A DNA stretch of 64,000 nt from Durusdinium trenchii (GCA_963970005.1 CAXAMN010028839.1:438033-502032); one strand, 5' to 3'; shown: positions 47,197-60,546, numbered from the stretch's first letter. Notes: generated from the sequence alone by a model not told the origin. Translations and numbers: made by a program.

Positions 47197-49080
47197 TCAC
47201 AAAATAGAAAGTCCGGAAAGGTTGCCTGCTACAAGCATGCTGTCAAGGTAGCGTGCTCGCGCCTTCACCCACACCTGACGGCCTCGGAGGCTGTTTCGCC
47301 TGGGGCCCGACGCTGTTTCACGTCCGCCGGTGGAAACACCAGCGCTTCCTGAAAACAGTGTGACATTTGGGCCCGCCGCCAGCAAAAATTCGCCCCATAT
47401 CTAGGCGATGCAACGCGACACTTTCTAAGAGTGCCTCTCATGCAAGTCATGCGCTCCAGGGCACATCCAAGCAGTGGTTCGGAGCGCGTCCGCAAAGGCT
47501 CGGTGCTCGGAGCCGGGCGAACGACACTGGAACGTTCGGAGCACGAAATTCCGACTCAGAGATAGGTCGTCGTGCTCTGAAGGCACCTGTTAGCCCTAAT
47601 TGAGGCGGGGTGCACCGAGGCCGAGAGTGGCTGATGCGCAATTGAAAGCATGTGACAACCTGATCATCCGTGAATGAAGACCTTCGAATTTTTTGCACCA
47701 TGCGCTGAGCTGAACAGCATGACTCGTCATATCGCCCTTTGTACTTCATCTGCCTTTCATACTTAGTCATTCAAACTGCTCCTCTCGGTTCCGCATAGAA
47801 GCGACCCACAAACCGCAAAAGGCCGCAGAAATGCCAGGTTAACATGTACAGTGCAGAATGGGATTCAGCCCACTGTCCAGGACATCCCATCACAATTTTT
47901 TCCAAAGGTCAAAGGGTACGGTATGTCTTTTCAGGTGAGTCTCCTGGGCTTGTCCTTGACACTGCATATGTAAAAAGCATCGGGCACATATAGAAACGCC
48001 AGGTGGCTGCACAGTGTCCATCAGGTACTGCCTGCTTCTCCGAACAAGGTAGAGCGGGGGAAGACCCAGCTAACAACAAGAGTCCGCAATACATCGAATC
48101 CTTGATGTCCTCTACCTTCGTGGATTGTGGATGGTTTGTTTGGCTTGTCTTCTCCACATCTGCAGGGCATGACACTGCCTCAGCCAACAAGCCTGAGCCT
48201 CACAAGCAACAACCTGGCATCTTCGCTGAACTGGGTGGTTCACTCCTAGGGATTCCAACACTTAACTGACTCATTTCATCCGGGCCAAGGCCGCCAAGGA
48301 GCCTTTAACAAGCCACTGATGCCTTGTAATTAGTGAACCCAGTCACACCCCCAATAACGATCGATTTGTGAGTTGAGCAGGATGTTGACTGGTTTTGATC
48401 AACTCATGATCAGGCATGTTGGATCAAACACACTCTGAACTGCGCCTGCTGCAATCAGCCAGTCAGACCTCACACGACATCGGCATGCAGAAGTTGATGC
48501 TGAAGAGTGTGGTCCTAAACTGGTATGAAAAAAACATACAGACCATACATACATCATGCCATTGATACCATCGACCCTCGCAACCGATACGAATCCCCTG
48601 CCTTTTGTTTGGGGGTAGCAGCTGCGCATGTTGTAGATTTTCTCATGACGTTGGGTTGACAATCGCATGCTGCTCTGAACAACATCCTGTCATTCTGCCT
48701 CTTTTGGGAGTTTGGGATGACTGGAAAAGTGGGCGTCCTAAAGACAAAAGAAAGAAATCAAATCGTGGCTCTTGAAGAATGCCTATCTCAAGTCATTCCT
48801 TCCGCTTTCCTATGCCATGAGTGCTTTGCATTCAAGGTGAGAACTTGGGTGCATGTCTTTCTCCACACCATTTTTCGGTGTCATTGTCATACTCTGGCCC
48901 AAACATCAAAAGGTCCAATTCACAGCCATCTGTTTTGGCCCTCAAAGCAAGCTGCTGGACTCTACGAAGGACCTCCTGGCATCCGACTGCTTGGCCCTCT
49001 CTGGGGCTCCGGTGCCGTTGCATGGATTCTGCCCTCTGACTTCGATGTTTCTGGGCCCATGGTATCCTGCGCATGCGCTC
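47197..49080 (-). CDS. Possible multi-exon gene, family unknown
   Basis: Consecutive minus-strand segments with good codon balance: about 49080-48840 (QEVLRRVQQLALRAKTDGCE), about 48520-48400, 48190-47930 (AEAVSCPADVEKTSQTNHPQ), and 47385-47197 ending VWVKARARYLDSMLVAGNLS then a stop. No domain is recognised and the joins are not set. Orientation matches the rest of the window. Confidence 0.3.
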
Positions 49081-50004
49081 CACCGGACTGACAGGAATAT
49101 ATAGGTTCATTTCAAGAATATATATTGATATATATTATATATACACATTTAGATTAAGAATAGAGAGAGAGAGATTCACCCTGATTCACCTAATGACCTA
49201 GGAGTCCGAGATGGCAGGGGCCAGGAATCGACCCCCCGATGTTTCGAGTGCGAGCTCTGGAAGCACCAACCAGATCCAATTCTGGAAATGGTCACACTCT
49301 TGCCACCAGGCGATCGAATGCAAAGAAACGTGTGATCACCGGGCTCAAAATCTTGAGAAGGCTTTCCAAGCTGGATCAGCTGATGGAATTACTTGGTACG
49401 GACAACCCTTGTCGGCTGGTTTTGCACCCCTTTCCTCTGTGCTGTCTGCCGTGTCAACGGCATCAGCTGTGCTCACTTCATCAAAAAAGCCTGAACCTCC
49501 TCCTGAACCTCGGCAGCGTTTTGCACCATGGAGTGACTCAGTGACTTCCGCCCTGCACTCTCCATTGAAGATATATCAATGATTATCAATGTAGATATTG
49601 AACATATTGGATGGTAAATAATGGAGGGCGGGCATGCTGGGAATAAACTGTGAGATGCTACACATTGCTACACCATAAATGCGCTGCATCAATCCTTCTT
49701 CTAGGACCTAGGATTTAACCGGTTATTTGAGGTGACAAATCCAACTCACAGACAAGCGACTCGCATCCTGCGTCTCATCATCCTGGCATGCTGATCTGAA
49801 GAATGCATCTGCAAGACGCTCGAGGAACTAGTATGAAAAGCTTGGAGGCTTGAAGATATGAAGATGCTTGAAGGGCATGGGCCGAATGAAATGACATGAA
49901 AAAAAACCGTCCACCGGGCTCAGCCAAGCTCCCGAATAGATGCCCCCCACCGATGGCACCATGGCACCTCCTTGAAGCTGTCCTTCCGCAAGTTCCACGC
50001 CTTA

Positions 50005-51350
50005 GCCCATGGTGACTTGGGTCACTGTGTGCCTGGCCCAGTCATTTGTCAAAAGCACTGCTTCAAGTTCGGCAGTAACTGAACTCGTAACCTCGTAGCG
50101 CATGAGAAAGTGACTTGGCTTGGCATCTGCTGAGCCTCCTAGGCTCCAAACAATTTCCTTCTCCGCTTGCGGGCTTGAAGCCAAGGAATCCTTACCAAAC
50201 CTCGGACAAAAACGAGTGAAAGACACATGATGGCACCTTCAGCAAAAGCCAAACCGTTCATTGGCAGGCAACTTCCTTCGACCAAGTCCACAAACCTCTC
50301 ACACTTCCAATCAGAGTCTATGCCAGACCGACGGCACCTGCCCTGCACCCAAACCACCCTCTGCACGCTGCACCCTGCCGTGACTGCATAAGCCTCCCGC
50401 TGAACTTCGGCTGGCATAGGCAGCTGGCAAACGCAACGGGAACGGCCGTTCTGCTTTGAGTGTGAGACGAAAACCCTTTGGTCCTTCTTATTCCCACACG
50501 TTCCAACATCCGCATGAATCTGTCGTTAGCCTGTCCTTCCAGTTTTGGGACCATCACGAATCACCCAGTCCCTTGATGTCCCTTGGCACTATGTGCAGAT
50601 CTGGGCAGCATCGCGCCTTCAGTGGTAAGGGCCTCTCACGAACTCCTGCCGCCAGTAGCCTCATGGCTGAGCCAGGCAATGCCAAGGCATCCTGGCCCAA
50701 GGTACGACTCTATGGCCAACATTTCGTATGGTCATGTCGTCTCTAATTTTGCAGCATCCAAAGGAACAGGCAGTCATTATATATATATATATACACTGTA
50801 TATATATAAGACTATATAAGCATGTTGTTGATTCCAATAAACTTTGTATCATCTTGCCCGGATTCATTTCATGTCTATCCACGACATGGAATCTCAATTC
50901 TCAAGTTGGTCTCCTCCGTTGAAGTTGCAGATGAGCCTGCAAGCCTCGGATCACTCCGAGCAAGAAATCACCTGCCTATCATTGATCTGTGTGTGTGTGG
51001 GTGCGCACGCGGCAGGCGTGCCCACGCAAGGCAGCTCAACATGCTTGACTCCCTTGACTATTCCCTTGGGTGGAATGGGATTTGTGTTACAACAGGGGCG
51101 CTTGACTACATCAGAGCAGAATCATCTTTTGGCCAATGCAGGCCATTGCGGGACTGCATATTGTATTGCACACCTTTCAGTTGTGTGTGGGAGGCAAACG
51201 TTGCACCAGGCCCAGCAGCCTGAGTGCCTGAGGCTTCGGCGTATATCGGTTCCAAGCATCCCTGGCTGCTCTGGGTCTTCCATCTTTGGCCTTCGCACAT
51301 TGCGATTTTACGAGGGGCTCCGCCGGAGGTTCCACGGGAGCACCCTGTGG
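50005..51350 (-). CDS. Possible multi-exon gene, family unknown
   Basis: Minus exon-like segments: about 51345-51180 (KAKDGRPRAARDAWNRYTPK), about 50545-50460 (NDRFMRMLERVGIRRTKG), 50413-50250 after a CAG acceptor (EVQREAYAVTAGCSVQRVVW), and about 50155-50005 (ADAKPSHFLMRYEVTSSVTA, ending VTQVTMG and a TAA-type stop near 50005). A GA-AG junction with a shared GAAGG repeat would join the last two. No family recognised. Confidence 0.35.
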
Positions 51351-51360
51351 CGCTAGTGGC

Positions 51361-51512
51361 ACCTCTTGTAGTAGCGCCCTTGCTCCTAGTAGCGATGCCA
51401 GGAGCCCCTAGTAGCGCCCTTGCTCCTAGCAGTAAGGCCAGGAGCCCCTAGTAGCGCCCTTGCTCCTAGCAGCGATGCCAGGAGCCCCGAGTAGCGTCCT
51501 TGCTCCTACCAG
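51361..51512. repeat. CTACTAG-module array
   Basis: About 150 bp in CTAGTAG orientation on plus with very regular alternation: TAGTAGCGCCCTTGCTCC then TAGTAGCGATGCCAGGAGCC, repeated three times with small changes (TAGCAG, CGAGTAG). This is the most homogeneous array of the family in the window. Confidence 0.95.
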
Positions 51513-52159
51513 GAAAACTGTAGCCACTTTGTATACTTTTCACTTCCATCCATTTCCTTCCAAATGGATGTGAATGGGGTCCAGAACCGCACGGACCGCA
51601 AGCTCTCCAATCCCACCTCAGATTCCGGTTCCTGGCCTTCGCTTGTCCCTTGGCCGGCCTGGCCTTTGGGGTTGGCCGAAACTCTGGCGCCTCATGGGCC
51701 CCACACAACACGGCCCAGCCGGCGCCACACCCTCCAGAACACTGCGTGACAGCCCAAAATGAGTGATTGCTCCTCAGTCTGGCCCGACACTCCGGCAAGG
51801 TGTCAACAGCAATAGATCGATTTCTACTACTTACTACGCATGTGGACTGAAGCCATCAACCCGCACTGGTCAATGTTGGGAAATGCTGAACCATGCTAAA
51901 GCACTCAGGAACATAGAATGCAAACCGGAAACATTGCCGCTTGGCAATCGATTGCCCTGTGGCCTCAGGGTTTAAAGCTGGTCCTTGACTTTCTCCGAGT
52001 TGAAAACCTGAGGGCATGATCATGTCATGACCACGTTCTGGCGTCACTTTTCTTCCGGGCGTTGCTGTATAGTCAAAAAGTGTGGAACTAATCAACCCAC
52101 AAACACGATGCCCCAACGTAAAATGAGGGATTGCGAGATTGCGAGACTGTACAGTAATT

Positions 52160-52260
52160 TGTTACTACTATTGGCATGAAGCTATGGCATTACTACTAGG
52201 AACAAGAAGCTACTAGTAACAAGGGCATCGCTACTAGTTGCGAGCTCGAAGCTACTGGGC
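52160..52260. repeat. CTACTAG-module patch
   Basis: Plus-sense units ATTACTACTAGGAACAAGAA, GCTACTAGTAACAAGGGCAT and CGCTACTAGTTGCGAGCTCG followed by AAGCTACTGGG. One unit is altered (TTGCGAGCTCG tail). Confidence 0.9.
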
Positions 52261-52439
52261 CCCCTTGTGCATGAGTCTCAAAAACCGGCGCCTTCCTCGC
52301 GCAATAGCCGCATCAAATTCGGTGGCTGGGGAGCCTTTCGTCTGATGGCGGTTGCTCCATGCGAAACAAGCAGTTTACCAAAACATGAAAATGATTGAAA
52401 ATGAACGTTTATGTGGAAGTGGCATATGCCGCTACAACA

Positions 52440-52790
52440 CACAGTATTAGTATAATATAGAGAGAGAGATGAATAGAAACATGTCAGAACTTCGCTGGAA
52501 TTGCTCAAACAATGACCTGGAGAACGCAGTTTCTTGATAACAATCAATACTTTGCTGCTCATCGCTCGTGCGGATGGTGCCTGCGTCTGCCGCACGTTGC
52601 CAATCGACGGTTGGGAGCCTCGTCGGTGTGTCTTGAGGGAAGCACCTGTCAGTCTCGAAGGCAAAGCTGATTGAACCCATCCCACCAGCTTTGCACTACG
52701 ACTGTTGTTGCTGGAGGACTTCAGGAACCATTCTCGGGCCCGTTGGAGTGTGGCCAAGGATGGCCAAGGTGTCAAATCATCAAATCAGTC
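52440..52790 (-). CDS. Exon-like segments, family unknown
   Basis: Two minus frames with protein-like content: about 52775-52685 (LATLQRAREWFLKSSSNNSR) and 52680-52450 (FAFETDRCFPQDTPTRLPTV followed by DWQRAADAGTIRTSDEQQ). A splice between them is likely because the frames differ, but was not fixed. No domain recognised. Confidence 0.3.
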
Positions 52791-53252
52791 TTGGGGCAAT
52801 GTAGTTTTCCCGAGTGAAGTCACCAAGGACACGCCCTCCCTGCTTCCAGCTTCGCACTTTCAAAGGTGAATCCTGTACGGCCTTGACATATTTCCGCATT
52901 GTCCTGTCTTGGACGAGTGTGGCAAGCTCAGTGCATCAGCGCCTGGTTTGGACGAGACCGCTGGTGTGACCTTGGCCGGTGGCATCAATTGGATTGCAAA
53001 GTGATTCGCACGTTCACAGAGTAGCGTCAAGCAGGAAGCTCACATTCTTCCAACATCTGACGGACGGACTCTTTGTTGCTCTGAAGGTTTGCAGGAAAAA
53101 AGCCCTGCCTCAAGCCCATTGTCCACGTTCCCATCAGGGCACTTTCCGATTCCAATCAGCGCCTGCCAAGAGAAGAGGGGCAAAGCCGATGGTCCAATCG
53201 TCTTTGCGCTGACTATATTGCAGGTCTAGCACCAAACTTGGGTCAACTTTAG

Positions 53253-53880
53253 TCAACTTTCAAAAACAGTTGGTTCCAGTGGGGGAACTAGTTGAAATGA
53301 CGAAGGCGCCTTGAGTCCCATGGACAATTTCTCCTGCTGCGCCTTTGGCAAGGAACTCCTGTCATCCAGGGAAATCAAAAGGAAAGTTGTGCCATGCAGA
53401 AGTCGTGCCACCCGTGGTATGGAAAACTGCCTAAGTGTAAAGAAGGGTGTTGACCCACGCAATCTCCTGGGCTCTTCCGCGGGCGGGATGTCAATCATGC
53501 CCCGCACCCACCTGCAGACTGGACCGGCACGGAAGGAGACACACACCATGACTTCACGGATCATTCAAGGCCATAGGACACCCCTGTCAAACCTTTCGTC
53601 TAAAGGCAAGGTTGAGATAGTGTGGATCTCCAATTCTTCAAAACATCCAATTCCTCAATCTTACGAATCTTGTATCTCTCAAATAAAGTAACGTGTTGAA
53701 AGTAAATGAGGCCTTGAAATGGCAAAGAGTTCCAGAAAACAAACTGAGCTCCTGGAGGGGAAAAAACATACACTCTTTACCTGAAGCCACTAACAGCTTT
53801 CCTGCATGGTCTCTACCGAGAGTTGATACTATGGCCGTTTTGTGCCATCGAGCCCTTGCCAAGAATGAACGCAACTACTC
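53253..53880 (-). CDS. Exon-like segments, family unknown
   Basis: Minus frames at about 53874-53770 (ARWHKTAIVSTLGRDHAGKL) and 53564-53253 (RGMIDIPPAEEPRRLRGSTP; ends VPPLEPTVFES then stop). The second looks like a C-terminal exon. No domain recognised. The plus strand is open over 53311-53691 as well, so this is weak. Confidence 0.28.
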
Positions 53881-56800
53881 GCCTTCCAAGGCCGGGATCC
53901 TTAGAAGGTCGATATCAACAGCGCAGGATGTGAAGTTGCTGGAGTTCGTCACTGAAGCTGTAACAACTTGTTGACTAAAATGACGACCTACTCTCTCTCT
54001 CTCTCTCTGTGTCCCTCTGTCCCTCGCCATCAAACATTCCTCAACTGCGCCCTACTGCTCAAAACAAAACTTCAAATTCTACGATCAACACGAATGTAGG
54101 TATTTCAAAAGGTGCCGATGACTTGGGCATGGTCCCATCTTTCGATCTCGGCGCGCTCCCATCCTGATGCAAAGCAGGTCAACTCACAACACGCAAACGC
54201 GCAACACACAACAACCGGGCACGCCTTCTGGGAGAGTGCCGTCGCCTGCGAGGCTGAAAGCATCTGATGGCTAGCTTCGCGGTGAAGTAGGGCCCGAGGG
54301 CGATCACGGGAAATGATCACTGCACATTTGGGAATTGAAAAAGCAAGTGACGGCAGTGAGAATCGCTCAAGATTATGCACACTTCTAGGCAATTTGGTTA
54401 CCGCATTACCTCAACGCGCGGCTCTTTCTTTGCCCCAGCGATAAAGCTGATTGCTTTATCGCTTCCAAGCCCATGCCCAGGTGCAGGGAGATGAGGTCTA
54501 CTACCCACACCCTGCCTGAGATGAGGTCTCCTGCGTCTGCATCTGTACATTCCTGCGTCTGTAGCTCTGCGTTTCTCTTCTGTGGCATCCACTTGCCCCA
54601 ATGCTGTAACGTAGTAAGATTGGACTCAGTTTCACTCGGTTTGGCTTCTACATGCACTGTAAGCGTGGACACATTAGTTATCCCACAGCGAGATAGGCAA
54701 CCTTCGTGAGGTCTGCATCGGCTGGCTGGGCCTGGGAAAAAAGATACTGGCTGGGATAAGGGGGTCGCAAGTTGGTAGATGTTGTGACTGCAGCTGTGGT
54801 CATGAGCCTGCCATGCACAAGGAATCCTAGAGTGTCTAGAGCGTCTAGGAATCATAGAGATGCAATCTTTGCAGTATTTTGCAACAACTCACGGCCACTA
54901 GATGCACTTGCCAAAAGAAAGCTCATTTTTCGAAGCACTTCTGCGTCAGGAAATCAATGGTTTAGTTTGGAAGCTTAGACCATCGCACGCAGCTGTGACA
55001 AGATGGGCGGCCATCTTCATGGCAGAATGCTAGCAAATCGTGAGACTTTCTAGTTGCTCACTTCAAAGTCCAAGTGGCCGATTTGGTGAGCAACTTCAGG
55101 AAGAACTCACCAGGTGGGGCAGAGTCATCCTCCACGAGCAAGAATACTTCAATCAGAAAGAGTGGCCACACAAATAACAAGGGTATGTCACACCCCTGGC
55201 CCACCAAAACAACAAAAGATTTGAAACCCAATGTTATGCCCTTGTGAGTGCCGTCTTGGTTGTTCTAGGTTTGTCTTCTCGGTGGGCAGCAGCAATTGGT
55301 GGGTGGTGTATAAGGGCTACAATCCGTCTACATATATTGAATGACCGGAACATCCAAAACCTGTGGGCCGGGGCACGGGCCAAACACACGAAAGCTGGAA
55401 CATAAGCAGCCCCAAATCTCCTGCGTTTCTGCATCCATCTGGCCTGCGGCCGCTGCGGTGCCATCACTCGTTGTGGTCCCATCCATCTTATCAAACATCT
55501 AGCCTAGTCTATGTGCTTGCAGCCCTCTGAATCTAAAAGCAGTAGCTCAAAACTTGACATATGGTGACATGTGACATGTGCGGTTCGTTGGAAAAATCAT
55601 CAACTCCTGGCTGCCCCCACCCCGTTGCTGGTTGCCCAAGTTCTTTGCGTGAACGGCAGGCGGCACTTTGGCTGCGCAGCCTGGTCACTCATGACACTCG
55701 CAGCCAGAGTCAGAAAGACCCGGAGAGACTTTCACAGCAACACCATCCAAGGGCCCGGCAGTGTGGCGTACACCTCAGGACAAGTGCATAAGGATTCACG
55801 AGAAATCCGTCCCTTCGGCCTTCGGCCCTTCCTAGGACATCTGAGGCTGAAGGCCACTTGCTCCTGGCACTACAAAGCTTGTCTGGCCTTAGCAGTGCAA
55901 ATCCCAAGTTATTGTGAGATTCAGTCGATATAATTATGTCGATATGAGTTCTTTGCAGGAAATCTTGTACGTGCTTTGGCTGCTTGGAAGTGACCATGCA
56001 AAGAGATTCTTCTCTCCTGAGACACCCACATGGACGCGTCCATGATTGCACTGAATTCATTATCATCGATGTTGTTCCTCGGCAATCATTCAACTGGAAG
56101 GTAGGCCAGGCATGACTCCCACCAATTTTTTGGTGTTCTGCGCCCGGATAAGCTTGCAAATGGACTGGCCCAGCTGGGGTCGCTGCTTCTCAAGGCGCAA
56201 CCACAAGGGCACGAAGCCCCGTGCACCTGTGCCAAACATATCCAGACATCACAACACCGGGAACCATCGCCATTGGACTCGGATCGGGCCAATCAGACAT
56301 TGGACCATGTTCTTTCCAACACGCGACTACTACACAGCCCCAGAGCCTGAGCGGCGTGGATAACAAGGCCTTGCCGGCAGCTTAGTGAGCGTGGGTGTGT
56401 GAGTGGGTGCCCTCTCCATCTGTACAGTAGGAGTGCTGGATCTCCAACTGTTTCGGGATATTGCTCACAATGTTGACTGCAACGAACTGGGTGCGTGTGC
56501 AACTGTTCAATACTTGCGTTTGTACACGCGTGCACCATGTGAGTGGAAGTCGGTCCTATCCTGTCCTGCCCCGTTGCCCATCAAAACAAAGCCCCTGGGG
56601 CCCCCGCAATCCATCCTTGCCTTTGGCCTGGGACTTGCAGCTGCATGCAGCGGGCTTAGTGTTGGTTGCGGCACCTATATACTTCCCGGTATATTAAATA
56701 GCAAATCCCGGAATTCTGTCCAGCTTCTGGGAGACAATGCCTAACAGGCCCACCAAGTGTGTATGGGGTACCCCTGGAACCTCAGCAAATAAGGGCAAAC

Positions 56801-58206
56801 GTGCAGACCTGCCCCAACCCCTGGACCTGAACAAACAGCCCGAAAGGTGGATCTGTTTTGCACTGTTCAGGAGGCCACACGGTTCAGGATGCATGTGCAA
56901 CCGAGCGGCAGAGGCTGCTGCAGCTACAATCACAGCAGAGGCTTTTGCGTCAAGTGAGTTGTGTGAAAGATGCAACCTGAGGATGCGATGGTGATTACAA
57001 AGCACGAGGCCGTGAAAGTCCACAAAGCAGCATAACTATTTACAAACACTTGTAGCTTTACCACGATTACAAACATCGTGTACGGTAGAGTGTAATGCAT
57101 TCGCGGCTCAACAAACACGAGGACGGTCTTGACTTGACTGTGTAGATGCCTGTGCCTCCGCCATGATGAAACAGACCATCACTTACAATAGGGAGACAAG
57201 ACGACGCGGACAAAAACCAATTTACTCGAAGTGAGCCACACCAAGCTATTCTAGGCTATACTCATAGCACAAAGGCTCCAGAGGCCCCAGACTCTTGCAG
57301 GCATCCCTCGCAAGTCCTGCCCAAGATGTGAATGTGTGGGCCACCAGCGTCACTCAACGTGCGAGGCGTTGCATGACAAGAACGAGTTTGCTTGGGGGGG
57401 GTTGGGGCACTAGTTGCCAACATCAAAGATGTACAAGTTTCACTGAGTTACTAGTTGAAGTGAACACGGGGTCTCCTCAAATAGTCCGCGAAACCGCCTG
57501 AGATCGTCCGCAGGCGAGTTGACACAAAAAAGGTTGGACTGTCCGGATGACGGTCCATGCGATCACGTCTGGGCTCCGGGCCACCGTCTTTTATGATGTT
57601 GTGGTGGAGCTTCAGAACCTGCATACAAGCATCCTGGAGTGGACTCATGCCTCTGGGTGCGCATGGTAGCAATAGACTTGCCAACCAAACATGATTTATT
57701 CATTTGGATCAGCTTACAGGAAGAGGATCTGCAAGCAGAATGGTAGCTGAGTGAGTCGCGTGAACTGGGATACCACAAGCTGCAAAGGTTTTCAACCTCA
57801 ATTAGGCAATAGTTTCCTGTGACGAGCACATGTCAGCACTCCTTCTCAGCTCATTACACTGTTGAAGCTCCAGTAGAAGTGAGCTGATTCCTAAGTCAAT
57901 CGCTGACCATGGAAAAAGCAGCCAACTTGGCAAACCCCGATCCAAATCAATTCAGCAGCCCTTTCAGCCGCTTGGGTGACTGATCTGCTTCCGAGATATA
58001 TACCCTCCACATATACAGTAGAGTAGATACAGTAAATTGTCAAATATGTATTTGTATAATATATATATATATATATGCACAATGGAAAAACGGAAACCAC
58101 TGAAAACCAAGAGCTTACGGCACCAGCGTGCATTGATCATCAACCTCTCACTATACCAATTGAACGGGGTCAGCTGCAGATATGAAATCCTGAAGTCGCC
58201 TTTATA
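53881..58206. other. Long stretch without recognised gene
   Basis: No family-level match on either strand. (CT)n at 53991-54010. Open frames at 54406-54855, 55710-56159 and 56694-57023 (minus) and 56403-56744 (plus) have no motif or convincing splice pattern. AT-rich TATATA run at 58056-58075. Confidence 0.35.
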
Positions 58207-58830
58207 CTAAGCATGATGCTCGGCGAAGTCCACAAGGCTGGCACGAAGGGCACCATGGCCTGAGCTTGACATGAGGGGATGCTGCACAGACCCTCCGGAG
58301 AATAGTAGTAGTGGCCACTCACATGTGCGCAAACGGATCATGGTTGACAATGGACCATCACAAAAAGATGCTCCGCTTTGGATCCTCCATTCCAACCGAA
58401 ATGAGGCTAGGCCAGGCGATTGGAAGGGAAGGCTTCGAATGGACCACCAGCAAAGGCTGAGGCCAAGCTTCACAGAGTATTGCAAGAACCAGGCGCCCCA
58501 TTCTTCAGCGCCCTGCGCAGGACCCAGGACATGAAGAGCTCTTCCGGCGGTTTGTCCGTTGGCCGCTGGCATCACCCGTATCTAGAGCCTCTTCAACTCT
58601 ACAGGCAACTACCTTACGCCAAGAGCTGGCAATCCCATCACAGCAGCGCCGGTTCGCGCCTCATCGGTCATGCCAAAGCCGTTCATCGCCACTTTCAATT
58701 GCTTGTCCTTGTCAAAGCTCAGGCGAGATGCCCATGTCGCCTGAGGCACCACCAACCATCTTGGCTGCAAACTTGGAGAACCTACACAGAAAAAAGGCTC
58801 GCCTCCCGCCAGCCAAGCTCTCCTCGGTCA
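58207..58830 (-). CDS. Possible C-terminal part of a multi-exon gene
   Basis: An exon of about 58730-58618 encodes FDKDKQLKVAMNGFGMTDEA and TGAAVMGLPALG and stops at a perfect GTAAGG donor. A downstream frame ends at 58207 with SSGHGALRASLVDFAEHHA and a stop. A segment just upstream (near 58790-58740) reads FAAKMVGGASGDMGIS. Family not recognised; direction agrees with the other genes. Confidence 0.35.
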
Positions 58831-60490
58831 GAGCTAGAAGGACTTGTGAGACTTGGAGGTGCTGGAAGGTTCAGTTGGCGTGGAGTCTGGATTGAAGCTC
58901 TTCACCTATCTGAATCTAGATTGTTGTTCAATCCTGTTGAATCACTCGTGCTCACGTGCTGGGGTGATGGGGGCTTCTTTGGTTTAACACAACTGGCGTG
59001 CAAAATTATATGCCAGGATATGATGTAATTAGATGGCCCGTGACAAAGCTCCGTCATTGACGTGGCGAACCGGCTTAGGCCAGCAAGGAGCACCTGTTCA
59101 TCACGGCTTAGGTTATAGACACAGAAAACCCCTGAAAATATGTCAAGTGACCTGGCTGGGTTCGCTATATATGTGGTCCTTACAGTTTCAGGCCCTTCGA
59201 CCAGGTCTGTTCCAGCTTTCTACAGCAACACATGAGCTGTGCCAAAGCTACCATTGACCTCAAACAATATATTCTGATCTGCACTGTAGATGGCACACAT
59301 ACAATTTTGTATGATTGCTATCAACTTATCAATTCCCTGATTCAGCGCGATCAGTGCCACTAACAGCTAAGAGCGACAGCATGCGACAGCATGCGACAGC
59401 ATGCGCCAGCATGCGACAGCCATAGCCCTCCCTGGGAGACCAAGCCGGCGCCATGCGTGGCCTGTCAGGCAGGTCTGGCGCTGTGGTGAGAAAACTATTC
59501 AGTGGTTGTGCTGCACCTCTTCTAAGGACCCGTGCACCCACCAAAGGCACAACCTTTTGACTGCAACGGTTTCACAAAAACTGTGGCCCCTGGCAGGCAG
59601 CCAAAGGCTAGCAGCAACTCCATCATCCAGTTGCCATTGGGCAACAACTAAGTCATTTATTTCAGCTGCAAAACAGGTCTACTGGTGCAAGCAAGAGCAA
59701 CAAGTGCTTGCGCTAGCTACAAATGTGCTTCCTTAAGTGGTTGGCACATCGAAAATCGAAAGGGCATGGGTAGACCGGTCGGCCCCCATCGGATATGCAG
59801 GTTTGATGCAGGTTTCCAATATCCCAAGACCACCCTGTGACTACTTTTGTATGCACTAGATTTTGTCGGATGCTCATATGAATAATTCTTCTGAATATGT
59901 GCGTAATATATTTCAGATACTTTACGGTATATTTATATATATATATATCAGCATGTAATGAGAAAGTTATCTGGTCAAAACTAGTTGGTTTATGCTAGTT
60001 TGCACTTCATTGTATTGCACCCTTTACCTCAATTCCTTCACCGCACTACTGAACGTCTCCACCCCGTCTCTGCCTCATGGCCGAGCTCGAGCTCTTCCCG
60101 CCAGGTCGCGGCCCGGCGAGAGGCCCGTCCTGTGCAAGGAGAGAACAACGAGCGCGAGGGCGCTCGTAGAAGATGGGAGTCGGTGGGGGGAGAAAAGCAA
60201 AAAAAATCCAATTGGTCCAATAGAGTCGGTTAGTTTTCCCAGAGTTGAAGTCAAAGGTAGGTAGGAGGTGCTGGTCTCTTTTGCTGAAGGGATAGGGCGG
60301 ATAGAGACACCCCCACAATGTCTGCCACGCGGGCAGGGTAGAGCAAGGCTAACTACATACAGTAATTGAGGGAGTTCGGAAGTCGCCAGGAGAAATGAGA
60401 AGACAGCACGTGATGGATCCACGTGTTGTCAATTTCTTCAGCCGAATTTGTAAGTTCATGGGTTTTCAATGGTGTTCATCTGTGTGTGTG
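58831..60490. other. Stretch without recognised gene
   Basis: Nothing identifiable beyond a decamer repeat (ATGCGACAGC, about 59372-59420) and a TATATA run near 59932-59948. GC-rich text at 60060-60180 contains frames open on both strands without motifs. Confidence 0.35.
59372..59420. repeat. Decamer tandem repeat ATGCGACAGC
   Basis: Four to five adjoining copies, one with a single change (ATGCGCCAGC). Confidence 0.93.
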
Positions 60491-60546
60491 TGTCAACCCC
60501 CGTATCCAGGGGCACTGAATTTTCATTGCGCAGTTTCCATGCAGGG

